From G965216255 sp965216255 (GTDB lineage: Bacteria; Bacteroidota; Rhodothermia; Rhodothermales; Bin80): a DNA stretch of 64,000 nt. The position numbers and the translations under genes are program-made. The notes beneath the pieces were generated by a model. That model made no database searches, was not told the origin of the DNA, and saw only the letters and a list, made by a program, of their open reading frames with translations. The DNA lies in the NCBI GenBank assembly GCA_965216255.1, contig OZ244148.1, positions 2,542,001 to 2,606,000 on the forward strand, written 5' to 3'. Below are positions 55,922 through 64,000 of the stretch, piece after piece; the stretch's first letter is position 1; each line of letters starts with the position of its first letter.

Positions 55922-57745
55922 CTATCTCCGAATCCATACCTGCGCCGTTTGCGATGCCAGGGTAAGCATCCCTGCAGCAGTCTCGTTGCCGGGATACGCG
56001 TTCCCGTATAGGCTGCGTTCCGAGCCGAGCTCCAGAATTCGTAATGTGTCTCCTGCGTCGAAGGCCACGACCGCGTGCTGGTTGCCGAGTACCCTTACGA
56101 ACGCCAGCACCCTCGCACTGTCGTCCACTACAAGGTAATGGAGGCTGCCGTCAACAAACAGGCGTGCGTGGTCCCGGCGCATGGCAATAAGTCTCCTATA
56201 TACCGCCTGCTGTACCGTATCCGGGGCCACGACGTTACGCCGCCGGGGACCAGCCCTTCCGGGTGCATGGCTTCGTCCTCATACGCGAAATCGGGCCATA
56301 TGAGCGGCTTTGGCGTGTCGGGATCATCTCCTGCCCACATGCCCAACTCGTCGCCATTCCAATTGTGAGGTGCACCAGGTTAAGTATGCGGCTGCACCAG
56401 AATGAAACGCTGCGTAGCGCGGGTGCGCTCGTCAGGGCGGTCGATCCTGGATCCAGGATTCTGACTCGGATTTGCCCGGTACTTGAAGCGCCCGGGATTA
56501 TACAGGGACGTACCAAAGCGCGGCGTATCGTGGCTTGCCATACGGTTCATCATGGCTTTCTGAAAACCCGCATCCACGCCCTGCCCAATGGAATCCAGAT
56601 GTCCGACGTAGGTAGAAGCCGTAAGGTACGGTGACGTCGCGGCAAATAAACTGCGCGTCGGCATGTACCACCGGTAGTTCATAACGGCGTCAAATACATC
56701 GCACTGCAGCCAGGGCGCGGAATCCATCATGGGATCGAGCCACGATTCCCACCGCACCTCACCCGCCAGGTACGCGTCTGGATTGATGGCACGAACAAAG
56801 GGCCGGTAGTCGTGCCAAAACCCGAGTGGCACCATTACTGCAACGTTGAGCCGAAACCCGCCAAAACCGTCAGAAGGATCGCCGTCCCTGTCCGGGTCAA
56901 GCCACTGGCGCGTCACATTGAGGACATGCTCCTTTTCGGCCGGCACCATGTTGCCTTCGTGCGCCCCCGCGTCATGCCCCCCCACCTTCGCAAGCTCAGG
57001 CAACTCCTTCACGCCAAGCCAGCCACGGTAGGAAGATTGGTTCGTGTTAGGCGTTGACGAATCGTCAAAGGAGGCAATGTCATGCCGGTCCGTGTAGCGC
57101 GAGGCGGGCCGTTTTTCCAGAATGTCCTTCCAGGCCCAAGACGTGACTCCGGTATGGTTCCACGAACAATCCGGAATAATGCGCATGCCTCGTTCATGGA
57201 CCGCTCGAACCAGAGCCAGAACGTCCGCTGCCGTCCACAGCCACGGATCGGGATCAAGCGGATCTTCCCCGGTCATTATGGTCGCTTCACCGTCTGGGCC
57301 GGGACCGAAATTTCGGTCGATGTACCGACAATTGCGGGCATCAACCTTGTGGAGGGAAGGCGCATTATAAACCGAATTGAGGTACAGCACCGTTACGCCC
57401 GATACTTCAAGGTAGGGTAGCTGGTCCAGTAGACCCTGCGGATCACCGCCATAGCGTCGGATCTGCGCCGTATACTAAAGCCCTTCGCCTGTTGCCTCGG
57501 CCCAGGGTTCCTGTCGGTACCAGGCCCGCGTCCAAGTCGTGGCCCCCCCCGGCTGCGCGTGGAACCACGACCCCGGGATGTCGACAAGGGTGGGAACATT
57601 GGATGAATCCCCGTTGCGAAAGCGCTCCACGAAGATCTGATACTATACCACGTTATGTGGCCACGTGGGCACGCCGAGCGGATCTGGATCCGGTGCAACG
57701 GGGACGCAGGCCGGTAGCAAGAGCCCTGCCAGAACACATGCTCTT
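55922..57745 (-). pseudogene. Inactivated GH13 alpha-amylase family enzyme (cyclomaltodextrinase/neopullulanase-like)
   Basis: The largest piece (56380-57390) carries SVYNAPSLHKVDARNCRYID, RGMRIIPDCSWNHTG, FGGFRLNVAVMVPLGFW, AYLAGEVRWESW and ASHDTPRF. The next pieces, in other frames, give GDELGMWAGDDPDTPKPLIWPD and a C-terminal beta domain (AMRRDHARLFVDGSLHYLVVDD). Lesions are an in-frame TAG near 57475 and frameshifts near 56385 and 56230. In addition the nucleophile Asp of GFRLD is Asn (GFRLNVA). N-terminal pieces up to about 57740 read VPTLVDIPGSWFHAQPGG. It is clearly dead. Confidence 0.88.
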
Positions 57746-58114
57746 CTAGCGCAGATAGGCATCGGTCTTGTCTAGCCAGTCCTGACGGGGCGGACAGAAA
57801 ATATCCACGTCCAGTGTATCCTCCAATGCCACCGCCTTGTGCGGGAGATTCGGCGGGATAACCAGCACCTCCCCCTCATGCACGACGACCTGCTGACCGT
57901 CGTCGCCCAGCCAGAATCGCATGGATCCCTGCAGCACATACGTGAGCTGCTCGTTGTCGTGGCTGTGCCAAGGTACCACGCAGTCCTTGTCCAGATACAC
58001 GTGTGCAATCATCATCCGATCGCCGGTAATAAGGCGGCGGCCGAGCAGCGGCTTGACGGATTCAATGGGCATGTCATTCCATCGATGCAGGGTGGCACGT
58101 GATCTATCCGGCAT
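57746..58114 (-). CDS. Cupin-domain protein
   Basis: 122 aa, single cupin barrel. VVPWHSHDNEQLTYVLQGSMRFWLGDD is cupin motif 1 (His, His, Glu, as in metal-binding cupins) and GEVLVIPPNLPHKAVALED is motif 2. Function (dioxygenase, isomerase or binding) cannot be told. It lies immediately upstream of the dead GH13 gene on the same strand. Confidence 0.85.
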   Translation of the reverse strand: MPDRSRATLHRWNDMPIESVKPLLGRRLITGDRMMIAHVYLDKDCVVPWHSHDNEQLTYVLQGSMRFWLGDDGQQVVVHEGEVLVIPPNLPHKAVALEDTLDVDIFCPPRQDWLDKTDAYLR

Positions 58115-58206
58115 TTTGATACCTTGTCATTGGATTGAGCCTGCAAGATGCGAAAATCCGGCGATAGCTGCTCCATTCCCAACCCGACGTCGACACGAAG
58201 CCCGAT

Positions 58207-59925
58207 ATGATAAGGCCAACTTATTCGATGATAGTGGGCGCGGTAGTTGCCGCAGTCCTGGCAGGCTGCGGCGCAGCAGGCGAGACAGCCACGCTCGTGC
58301 TAACCAATGGCCGCATCGTGACCGTCGACGGCATGATACCCGAGGCCGAAGCGCTTGCCGTGGCAGGAGACACCATACTGGCCGTAGGCAGTAATGTGGA
58401 AATCGAGGCCTTTATCGGAGAAGGCACCGAGGTCATGAACCTGGGCGGCAAGCTGGCCATTCCCGGCTTCATCGAAGGTCACGGTCATTTTATGGGCATG
58501 GGAGAAGCCCGCATGATTCTCGACCTGACCACCGCTACAAGCTGGCAGAACATCGTTGATATGGTGGCGGAGGCCACCGAAAATACTAATGCCGGTGAAT
58601 GGATTACGGGACGCGGGTGGCATCAGGAAAAGTGGGACATCGTGCCAGAAGGTGCGGTGAATGGCATGCCCACGCACCATACACTAAGCAGCGTCTCTCC
58701 CGATAATCCCGTCTTTCTGAGGCATGCCAGCGGCCACGCTGGTTTCGCCAACGGAGCGGCAATGCGCGAGGCCGGTGTAAGTCCCGAGACCCCCAACCCC
58801 TCGGGCGGTGAAATCATCCGTGACGCACGCGGCCAACTCACGGGGCTCTTCCGCGAAACGGCGCAGGGGCTGGTAGGTGCCGCGCGCGCCCGTGCGCGCG
58901 CCGCTATGACACCCGGCGAGCGGGAAGAGGAAGCACGCACACAGGCGCGTTTGGCCGCCGAAGAAAGCCTGTCGAAGGGCATCACTTCCTTCCAGGATGC
59001 CGGCTCAGGCTTCGCAGCCATAGACGTATTCAAGCAGTTGGCCGATGAAGGTCAGCTGCCCGTGCGACTCTATGTCATGATCCGAAGTGACAACGAGAGC
59101 ATGGCAGAAAGAATGGCGGCGTACCGCATGGTGGGCTACGCCAACCACACGCTGACGGTGCGATCTATCAAGTGGTCTATTGACGGGGCGCTGGGCTCAC
59201 ATGGCGCATGGCTCTTGGAACCATATGAGGACATGCCCTCGAGCGTGGGCCTCAACACGGCGGACCTTGCCGAGGTAAGACGCACCACGGAACTGGCCCT
59301 CCTGCATGGGTATCAGGTAAACATCCACGCTATTGGAGACCGGGCCAACCGCGAAGCGCTCGACCTATTCGAGCAGGCCTACGTGGCCGCAGAGGCACCG
59401 GCCAATCTTCGCTGGCGCATCGAGCATGCCCAGCACCTGCACCCCGAGGATATCCCGCGCTTCGGTGTGCTCGGTGTCATTGCCTCCATGCAGGGAATCC
59501 ACTGCACGTCGGATGCTCCATGGGTACTCCGGCGACTCGGTGAACAGCGGGCCCGTGAGGGTGCGTACGCTTGGCAGGACTTGTGGCAAACGGGGGCCGT
59601 GGTAACCAACGGCACGGATGCGCCCGTGGAAGACGTGGATCCGATCGCCAGTTTCTATGCCACCGTCAGCCGGAAGCTATTGGACGGAAGCATCTTCTAT
59701 GAAAGCCAGCGGCTTTCCCGGGAACAGGCGTTACAGTCCTACACGCTCAACAATGCCTACGCAGCCTTTGAGGAAGACATCAAGGGCTCCCTTACGCCCG
59801 GAAAGCTTGCCGACATCGTCGTCCTATCGAAGGACATCATGACGATACCGGAAGACGAAATCCCGACTGCCGAAGTGATCTCCACCATTGTCGGGGGCAA
59901 GGTCCTTTATGCGCGCGATACCTAG
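58207..59925 (+). CDS. Lipoprotein amidohydrolase (amidohydrolase_3 / YtcJ-like)
   Basis: 572 aa with lipoprotein signal MIRPTYSMIVGAVVAAVLAGCG (lipobox LAGC). The metal-dependent hydrolase barrel shows GFIEGHGHFMGMG (HxH), NIHAIGDRANREALD, RIEHAQHL and VVTNGTDAPVEDVDP, with the standard N-terminal VLTNGRIVTVDG and C-terminal LTPGKLADIVVLSKDI strands. It probably hydrolyses an N-acyl or cyclic amide in the envelope; substrate unknown. Its stop overlaps by 4 bp the convergent TMEM220-like gene. Confidence 0.9.
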   Translation: MIRPTYSMIVGAVVAAVLAGCGAAGETATLVLTNGRIVTVDGMIPEAEALAVAGDTILAVGSNVEIEAFIGEGTEVMNLGGKLAIPGFIEGHGHFMGMGEARMILDLTTATSWQNIVDMVAEATENTNAGEWITGRGWHQEKWDIVPEGAVNGMPTHHTLSSVSPDNPVFLRHASGHAGFANGAAMREAGVSPETPNPSGGEIIRDARGQLTGLFRETAQGLVGAARARARAAMTPGEREEEARTQARLAAEESLSKGITSFQDAGSGFAAIDVFKQLADEGQLPVRLYVMIRSDNESMAERMAAYRMVGYANHTLTVRSIKWSIDGALGSHGAWLLEPYEDMPSSVGLNTADLAEVRRTTELALLHGYQVNIHAIGDRANREALDLFEQAYVAAEAPANLRWRIEHAQHLHPEDIPRFGVLGVIASMQGIHCTSDAPWVLRRLGEQRAREGAYAWQDLWQTGAVVTNGTDAPVEDVDPIASFYATVSRKLLDGSIFYESQRLSREQALQSYTLNNAYAAFEEDIKGSLTPGKLADIVVLSKDIMTIPEDEIPTAEVISTIVGGKVLYARDT

Positions 59926-60263
59926 GCGGGAGTCTGCCTTCGCAGCCGCAGGACAAGCACTGCCATGTAGAGAGAGACGACAAACGAACCCATCATCTCC
60001 CGGCCTTCTTCGTCAAAAAAGTACTGGTGCTGCGCCACGACTCGCCATGCCAAAGTAAGGCCAAGCACAAACACAAGGACTCCGAAGCCAACTGCTGCCA
60101 AGACCGGCAGTCTCCGGAGGCTAAAGAGCACGCATGCAAGCGCCGCCAACAGGTAAACGCTTGTCCATAGCAGCGTGTCCGGGTCGTTGTACTGCCAGTA
60201 AGCGCAGAGAGCGAAAAATGTAGCGGCGGCCATGTTGAGGGCGCCAAGAAGCCGGTCATGCAT
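59922..60263 (-). CDS. TMEM220-family membrane protein
   Basis: 113 aa from ATG 60263 (MHDRLLGALNMAAATFFALCAYWQYNDPDTLLWTSVYLLAALAC). The QYNDPD motif between helices 1 and 2 is the hallmark of the TMEM220 family, found in bacteria and animals, of unknown function. Four helices are visible. The frame extends to 60338, but the added residues do not fit. Confidence 0.8.
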   Translation of the reverse strand: MHDRLLGALNMAAATFFALCAYWQYNDPDTLLWTSVYLLAALACVLFSLRRLPVLAAVGFGVLVFVLGLTLAWRVVAQHQYFFDEEGREMMGSFVVSLYMAVLVLRLRRQTPA

Positions 60264-60334
60264 GGGTGTTGCCTCCAGGGTTGCAAAGAGGAGAAGGGCG
60301 CGCCCCGCAGCAGATACAGGGATACGGTATCGGA

Positions 60335-60676
60335 TCAAGCCGGATCGGTAAACCCGGTTGTGCTGAAGGCCGTGTCCAAAAGGTTGAATCCCTCCAGGCC
60401 TGCGGCAACAACGCGGACGGGCCGTGCCAACTTGAGACTTATGGCGGGGTCGCAGTAAAACGAGAAGGGGCCGCCCCGCATTATCTCGTACTCCGTTTCA
60501 CTACCCCCGTTCGAGCCCCGCACCGTCGGCTGCGGGTCCAAGTGCTGCCCATCCAGATTCAGCTTGGCAAAGCCGGAAAGCAGCCGCACGTCCGTCGACT
60601 GGATTACAGACACCGACGCGGTTAACTGTAACAGCAGGCCGGCGGAACGATCCGCGGTATCGACAACGGCATCCAT
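60335..60676 (-). CDS. Hypothetical protein, possibly a fragment
   Basis: About 113 aa (MDAVVDTADRSAGLLLQLTASVSV...LEGFNLLDTAFSTTGFTDPA) from ATG 60676; an ATG at 60685 is also possible. No domain recognised and no signal peptide. It lies between a TMEM220 gene and a tnpB remnant; it may be a gene cut short by the mobile element. Confidence 0.35.
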   Translation of the reverse strand: MDAVVDTADRSAGLLLQLTASVSVIQSTDVRLLSGFAKLNLDGQHLDPQPTVRGSNGGSETEYEIMRGGPFSFYCDPAISLKLARPVRVVAAGLEGFNLLDTAFSTTGFTDPA

Positions 60677-60697
60677 TACATACACTCGCTTAGGGAC

Positions 60698-61612
60698 TTA
60701 TACGGATAAGTGAACAACGTTCCCATACGTTTCCGCGACATACCCTGGCTTTGCCTCGCCGTGACTGCGCGCTGCCAGAGGTCGGGGGTAGCCTTCTACC
60801 GCCTGACGCCACGCCGATAGTTGCGGGCGTGTGAAGTGCTCGAGGCCCTTCATGCGGATAATTCTCGCCGCATCCCGAACCTGCACGTGACCGCAATGCA
60901 CGCATGCGTACACACGGTCGGCCAACGGTAGACGGGCGGGCGGCAAACCCCGCACGCGCTGCATTGCTGCGTGGTGTTGACTAATACCAACTCGCCTCCA
61001 GCACGTTCAGCCTTGTAGACAAGGTGGCTGACGACCTCGGAGACGCTCTGCGCAAGCATTGCCCGATTCAACCCCAGCTTGCGGGAGCCACCCCTGGCCG
61101 TCCGTCATGTTCTTGATCTTCGGCGATTCCGCTACAAGGTTCGCAGAATGACGCTGAATGATATCTGTGGTTGAGCGATACACGGCGTGCTTGCGGCCAA
61201 TGGCAATGCGCCGGAATTCCCTCGCCCATGCCACTTCTTGCTTTTTGCGCGCCTTGCTTCCCCGCTTCGCGCACGACACCTTGCGCTGAAGCGCTTTACG
61301 CCTGCTGTTATCATGCTTCACAGGTGCATACTGGTCACCGTTGCTCAAGGTTGCGTTCGCCTTTACGCCTGCATCCAACCCTGTCACGGGCCGCGTGTCC
61401 GGTGTTACCCCTGCCTTGCCGTGATCTACTACCACCTGTATCTCGTAGCCTTTTCCCACGGGCGTGTGCACGATGCGCACCGGCTTGGCCTTGCCGCCGT
61501 CCAAGACACCGCACCGGTCCACGCATCGCAACTTTCCCACGCCCTCCACCGCTGCCACGGAATACCTGCCACGCTTACGCAACGTGTCACCGGGCACCTC
61601 AAAGGAATAGAC
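60698..61612 (-). pseudogene. tnpB: TnpB remnant (second copy, N-terminus missing)
   Basis: Begins inside the protein with YSFEVPGDTLRKRGRYSVAAVEGVG (the position of SFELEG in the first copy). TGLDAGVKANATLSNGD is the first RuvC Asp motif and VAESPKIKNMT the region of the catalytic Glu. A frameshift near 61080 leads to LNRAMLAQSVSEVVSHLVYKAERAGGELVLVNTTQQCSACG. Another frameshift occurs right after the first zinc knuckle, and YACVHCGHVQVRDAARIIRMKG follows in the third frame. The final motif reads VRDAARII, lacking the usual DRD. The ~120 N-terminal residues are absent, probably lost to the adjacent ISNCY-like insertion. Confidence 0.82.
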
Positions 61613-61756
61613 TCCGGTACCTAGTGCTTGTACGAAAATACTGTAAATCTCAAAGAAACAATCGGTTATATCTTGCCATTGGCGCTAAATCCGAGGGCCG
61701 TATAGCCGATTTGAGCGTTTAAGAGCGCAAAACAGCTCACATTCGCCAGGGAAACC

Positions 61757-62207
61757 ATGCGCAAGATTGTCCGTCCCAGAGTGCCGTGCACTCGACAGTA
61801 CGCCGATCAAGGAGATTGCCATAGACCCGAGAATGCGCGACGACATGAGTGCGGTGCTCAAGGGTCTGCAGTGCGTCTACTGCAAGGCGGAATCCCGTGC
61901 GGCCTTGTTCACGATTCTGGAGGCGCACTTTCAGCCGGGTACACGCAGAGATGTCGGACGACCGGGCATGGATCTATGGCGCGTCATCGTGTTTGCGATA
62001 GTCAAGCAGTGCCTGGATCTGGACTACGATGCTTTGTTGTACCGGGCAAACAACGATCTCTTGCTGCGGGAGCTCTTGGGGCACGGCGAGGCCGGGTTTG
62101 ACGAGGTGAAGTACAGCAGACAGCGGCTGGTGGACAACGTGCAGCTTTTGACGCCGAAGCTGGTCCGGAAGGTGGTGTGCCACGAGTGGCACAAGGGCGT
62201 TGTTCTT
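61757..62207 (+). pseudogene. ISNCY-type transposase, N-terminal fragment
   Basis: MRKIVRPRV at 61757 shifts frame near 61795 into STPIKEIAIDPRMRDDMSAVLKGLQCVYC. GRPGMDLWRVIVFAIVKQCLDLDYDALLYRANNDLLLRELLGH and SRQRLVDNVQLLTPKLVRKVV follow. This is the N-terminal third of an ISNCY-like transposase; the catalytic remainder is gone. It ends at 62207, followed by ~70 bp and then the tandem group II introns. Confidence 0.78.
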
Positions 62208-62241
62208 TAACATAGCTTGAGTGCTGCGTAACGGCATTTAG

Positions 62242-62258
62242 GATGGGGGAAGGCCCCC
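62242..62258 (+). repeat. 17-bp copy of the 26920-26936 hairpin repeat
   Basis: GATGGGGGAAGGCCCCC at 62242-62258 is the reverse complement of 26920-26936. It lies between the ISNCY fragment and the first intron unit. See the entry at 26918. Confidence 0.4.
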
Positions 62259-62322
62259 CGCAGCCGCCGTACAGGCGGAGGCTGCAAACCACCGGCTGCT
62301 GCTTGACTTTAAGGGTTCGGTA

Positions 62323-62857
62323 GTGAGCGAGTCCGGAAAAGGCGGAGCAATGACTCTGTCAGGTATGGGCCATAGAGTCGAACGCAAGTGAACCGTCGAA
62401 GAAGTGTCGAAAGACCATGGACGATGTCAAAACCGGGGTCTCACCTTTGCTCCGGGACGAGATCGGGAGGTGCCTGTTTACGGCCCGATCGGCATCCGGC
62501 ATACAGGCGGCGAGAATATGGTCTAGGCCTAAATGCGGAACGTGGGAACCTGTCGGGGCGATGCTAAGGGAGACTCGCAAGCGGAGAACCCGCGAGCGAT
62601 TGAGTACCAATGCGCTCCACGGGGGCGGATCGGCTCGTAGTAGTGATGAAGGTTCTGTAATGGAACTGGAGCGAAGGGGCCGACTCGGTCGGTGGAAGGA
62701 GCGGGGCAACCGCAAGGCGGGAGGACCTCGCTCAAGAAACAAGGTCCTGGCTGCTGGCTGGATTGGTAGCCGGGTGGGCCGAGAAGAGCCGTATGAGGCG
62801 AGAGTCTCACGTACGGTTCTGTGGGGGCCTGGGTGGGATTCCCCCGGGCTACCCGAC
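62323..62857 (+). mobile_element. ORF-less group II intron, copy 1 (complete)
   Basis: Starts GTGAGCG at 62323. A 34-nt domain V is at 62786-62819 (starts GAGCCGTATGAG and ends ACGGTTC), a close match to bacterial group II domain V. A domain VI-like hairpin follows (GGGGGCC...) and the 3' end is CTACCCGAC (62857, the -AC consensus). Only ~460 nt lie between the 5' end and domain V, so no reverse transcriptase/maturase is encoded; splicing or movement would need one in trans. The open frames across it are incidental to RNA structure. Confidence 0.83.
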
Positions 62858-62899
62858 GCTGCAAACCACCGGCTGCTGCTGGGCCTTAAGGGTCCGGTA

Positions 62900-63228
62900 G
62901 TGAGCGAGTCCGGAAAAGGCGGAGCAATGACTCTGTCAGGTATGGGCCATAGAGTCGAACGCAAGTGAACCGTCGAAGAAGTGTCGAAAGACCATGGATG
63001 ATGTCAAAACCGGGGTCTCACCTCTGCTCCGGGACCAGATCGGGAGGTGCCTGTTTATGGCCCGATCGGCATCCGGCATATAGGCGGCGAGAATATGGTC
63101 TAGGCCTAAATGCGGAACGTGGGAACCTGTCGGGGCGATGTTAAGGGAGCCTCGCAAGCGACTGAGTACTGAAGCGCCCCACGGTGGCGGATCGGCTCGT
63201 AGTAGTGAGGAAGTATAGTGTACCCCAA
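62900..63228 (+). mobile_element. Group II intron copy 2, truncated by IS3
   Basis: Starts GTGAGCG at 62900 and follows copy 1 closely (same motifs GGAAAAGGCGGAGCAATGAC, GTGTCGAAAGACCATGGA). It has a short deletion around 63150 relative to copy 1. It ends at 63228, where the IS3 left end (TGTACCCCAA) begins. Domain V is absent, so it cannot splice. IS3 inserted into this copy. Confidence 0.8.
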
Positions 63229-63285
63229 ATTCTGGACAGTAATTTAAGATTGAATCCTGCCTCTTAAATCGAGGTACATGTCACG

Positions 63286-63570
63286 ATGAAACGGAAGTCG
63301 TACGCCGCCGCATTCAAGACTCGAGTGGCCGTGGAGGCCATACGAGGCGAGCAAACCATCAGCCAGATTGCCGCCCGCTTCGAGGTGCACCCCAGCCAGG
63401 TGAACCTGTGGAAGAAGCAGGCGCTTCAGCACTTGATGGATGCCTTTTCCACGCGTCGTGGCAAGGCCAAACAACAAGAAGAGGTACTTAAGGATGAATT
63501 GTATGGCCAAATCGGGCGCCTCAAGGTGGAACTGGACTGGTTAAAAAAAAACTTCGGTTCACTCTCTTAA
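63286..63570 (+). CDS. IS3-family transposase OrfA
   Basis: 94 aa: MKRKSYAAAFKTRVAVEAIRG, SQIAARFEVHPSQVNLWKKQ (helix-turn-helix) and LYGQIGRLKVELDWLKK. It binds the IS ends. A run of nine A at 63543-63551 lies at the point where the frame must change to continue as TSVHSLKEKRRM; the older copy reads straight through here. So A9 is either a slippery site or an inactivating insertion. Confidence 0.88.
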   Translation: MKRKSYAAAFKTRVAVEAIRGEQTISQIAARFEVHPSQVNLWKKQALQHLMDAFSTRRGKAKQQEEVLKDELYGQIGRLKVELDWLKKNFGSLS

Positions 63571-64000
63571 AGAGAAGCGGCGCATGGTGGAGCCAGATCA
63601 CGGTCAGCTGAGCATAGAGCGACAGTGCGAGCTACTGGGCCTGGCCCGCTCCAGCGTGTATTATCAACCCGTCGGTGAGACGTCCTATAATCTACAGTTG
63701 ATGCGCGTCATCGACGAAGTCTACACAGCCCACCCCATGCTGGGCGTATGACGCATATGCTTCGGCGCGAGGGTCACGCTGCGGGTCACAAGCGGGTCTA
63801 AAGGCTGATGCGCCTTATAGGGCTACAGGCTATTTATCCAAAGAGCTGGCCCCGCGTGGGCCCGGGGCCAGCTCTTTGGTATCCCAACCTATTGAAAGGG
63901 CGGCACATAGATCGTCCCAATCAGGCCTGGTGCACTGACATCACCTACATTCGGATGGACCGCGGATTTGCGTATCTGGTCGCAGTCATGGACTGGTACA
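63554..64000 (+). pseudogene. IS3-family transposase OrfB, damaged and cut by the window edge
   Basis: Continues as TSVHSLKEKRRMVEPDHGQLSIERQCELLGLARSSVYYQPVGE and LQLMRVIDEVYTAHPMLGV, then a frameshift near 63750 (MTHMLRREGHAAGHKRV) and a TAA at the site of KRVYRLMR. It then continues QAIYPKSWPRVGPG, WYPNLLKGRHIDRPNQAW and CTDITYIRMDRGFAYLVAVMDWY (first D of DDE). With a frameshift and a stop it should be inactive. Confidence 0.75.
63838..63879. repeat. Perfect 17-bp inverted repeat inside IS3 orfB
   Basis: CCAAAGAGCTGGCCCCG (63838-63854) pairs exactly with CGGGGCCAGCTCTTTGG (63863-63879) around an 8-nt loop. It lies in the coding frame (residues KSWPRVGPGPALW). The older IS3 copy has unrelated sequence at this place. 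Confidence 0.7.

Larger units (their letters stand above)
62281..63228 (+). repeat. 577-bp tandem unit: 42-bp flank plus intron, repeated
   Basis: The 42 bases before each intron are alike (GCTGCAAACCACCGGCTGCT... ending CGGTA) at 62281-62322 and 62858-62899. The second unit starts 577 bp after the first. Thus each intron is preceded by the same short 'exon', and the 3' exon of copy 1 is the 5' exon of copy 2. Tandem duplication, or insertion at a repeated target, would explain it. Confidence 0.75.
63229..64000 (+). mobile_element. IS3-family insertion sequence (right end outside window)
   Basis: The left end TGTACCCCAA starts at 63229, matching the right end of the older copy at 26863-26872. 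orfA starts 56 bp in. The right end lies beyond the window. It interrupts group II intron copy 2. Confidence 0.82.

Noticed and set aside
62417..62968. 183-aa plus-strand frame across the group II introns
   Set aside because: It spans domain V and the intron-exon junction; the sequence is ribozyme, not protein, and shows no reverse transcriptase motif.

Overview
The window is high-GC bacterial DNA. It most likely comes from the Rhodothermota/Bacteroidota side of the tree. The lineage evidence is a C-terminal type IX secretion (T9SS) sorting domain, a DUF5103 T9SS plug protein, a GWxTD-domain protein, adjacent SpmA/SpmB proteins, a DUF5117-type zinc metalloprotease and a DUF4097 protein. Very long ankyrin-repeat genes and many decaying mobile elements would fit a host-associated (for example invertebrate- or sponge-associated) lifestyle, but that is inference. 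The visible metabolism is aerobic and heterotrophic: fatty-acid beta-oxidation, a methylmalonyl-CoA epimerase, B12-type uptake, sulfite oxidation and polyphosphate use.

Layout. 1-3.9 kb: a partial lipoprotein dehydrogenase (PmoA-like plus beta-propeller plus HEAT) and rsmB, both on the minus strand. 3.9-6.3 kb: a gene-free stretch holding a small inverted-repeat element, then a decayed tnpB. 6.3-18.4 kb: epimerase fusion, uvrC, sulfite oxidase, a methyltransferase, cytochrome c, spmA-spmB, a CBM48 protein, a T9SS-sorted DUF4397 protein, a metalloprotease and the T9SS plug protein. 18.4-24.4 kb: a mosaic region carrying a 106-bp copy of dnaE, followed by a giant secreted ankyrin gene (about 1,689 codons) split by one TAA. 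24.4-26.9 kb: non-coding DNA and a dead IS3 element. 27.2-45.9 kb: a housekeeping block with intein-containing dnaE, an ArsC-like phosphatase, a glutamine amidotransferase-like hydrolase, ppk1, dnaG, polyphosphate glucokinase, dapD, a SPOR lipoprotein, deoC, btuF-btuC, a polyprenyl synthase, an MBL hydrolase and a GWxTD protein. 46-52.9 kb: a CsbD-like protein, a membrane protein and fadE-fadA-fadB. 53-60.7 kb: a transposase remnant, DUF4097, two OsmC proteins, a dead GH13 amylase, a cupin, an amidohydrolase and a TMEM220-like protein. 60.7-64 kb: a pile-up of mobile elements (tnpB remnant, ISNCY-type remnant, two tandem ORF-less group II introns, IS3).

Functional links. FadB, FadA and FadE form a beta-oxidation cluster. 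The methylmalonyl-CoA epimerase and the B12-type BtuF/BtuC transporter both point to B12-dependent propionyl-CoA handling. Ppk1 and polyphosphate glucokinase sit on either side of dnaG and would make and spend polyphosphate. The sulfite oxidase lies close to a lipoprotein cytochrome c that could be its electron acceptor. The most unusual features are the higher-order architecture and clean nonsense split of the ankyrin gene, the 167-residue mini-intein in the FNK/SHSAAY motif of DnaE, the displaced dnaE fragment upstream of the ankyrin gene, and the tandem group II ribozymes lacking a reverse transcriptase.
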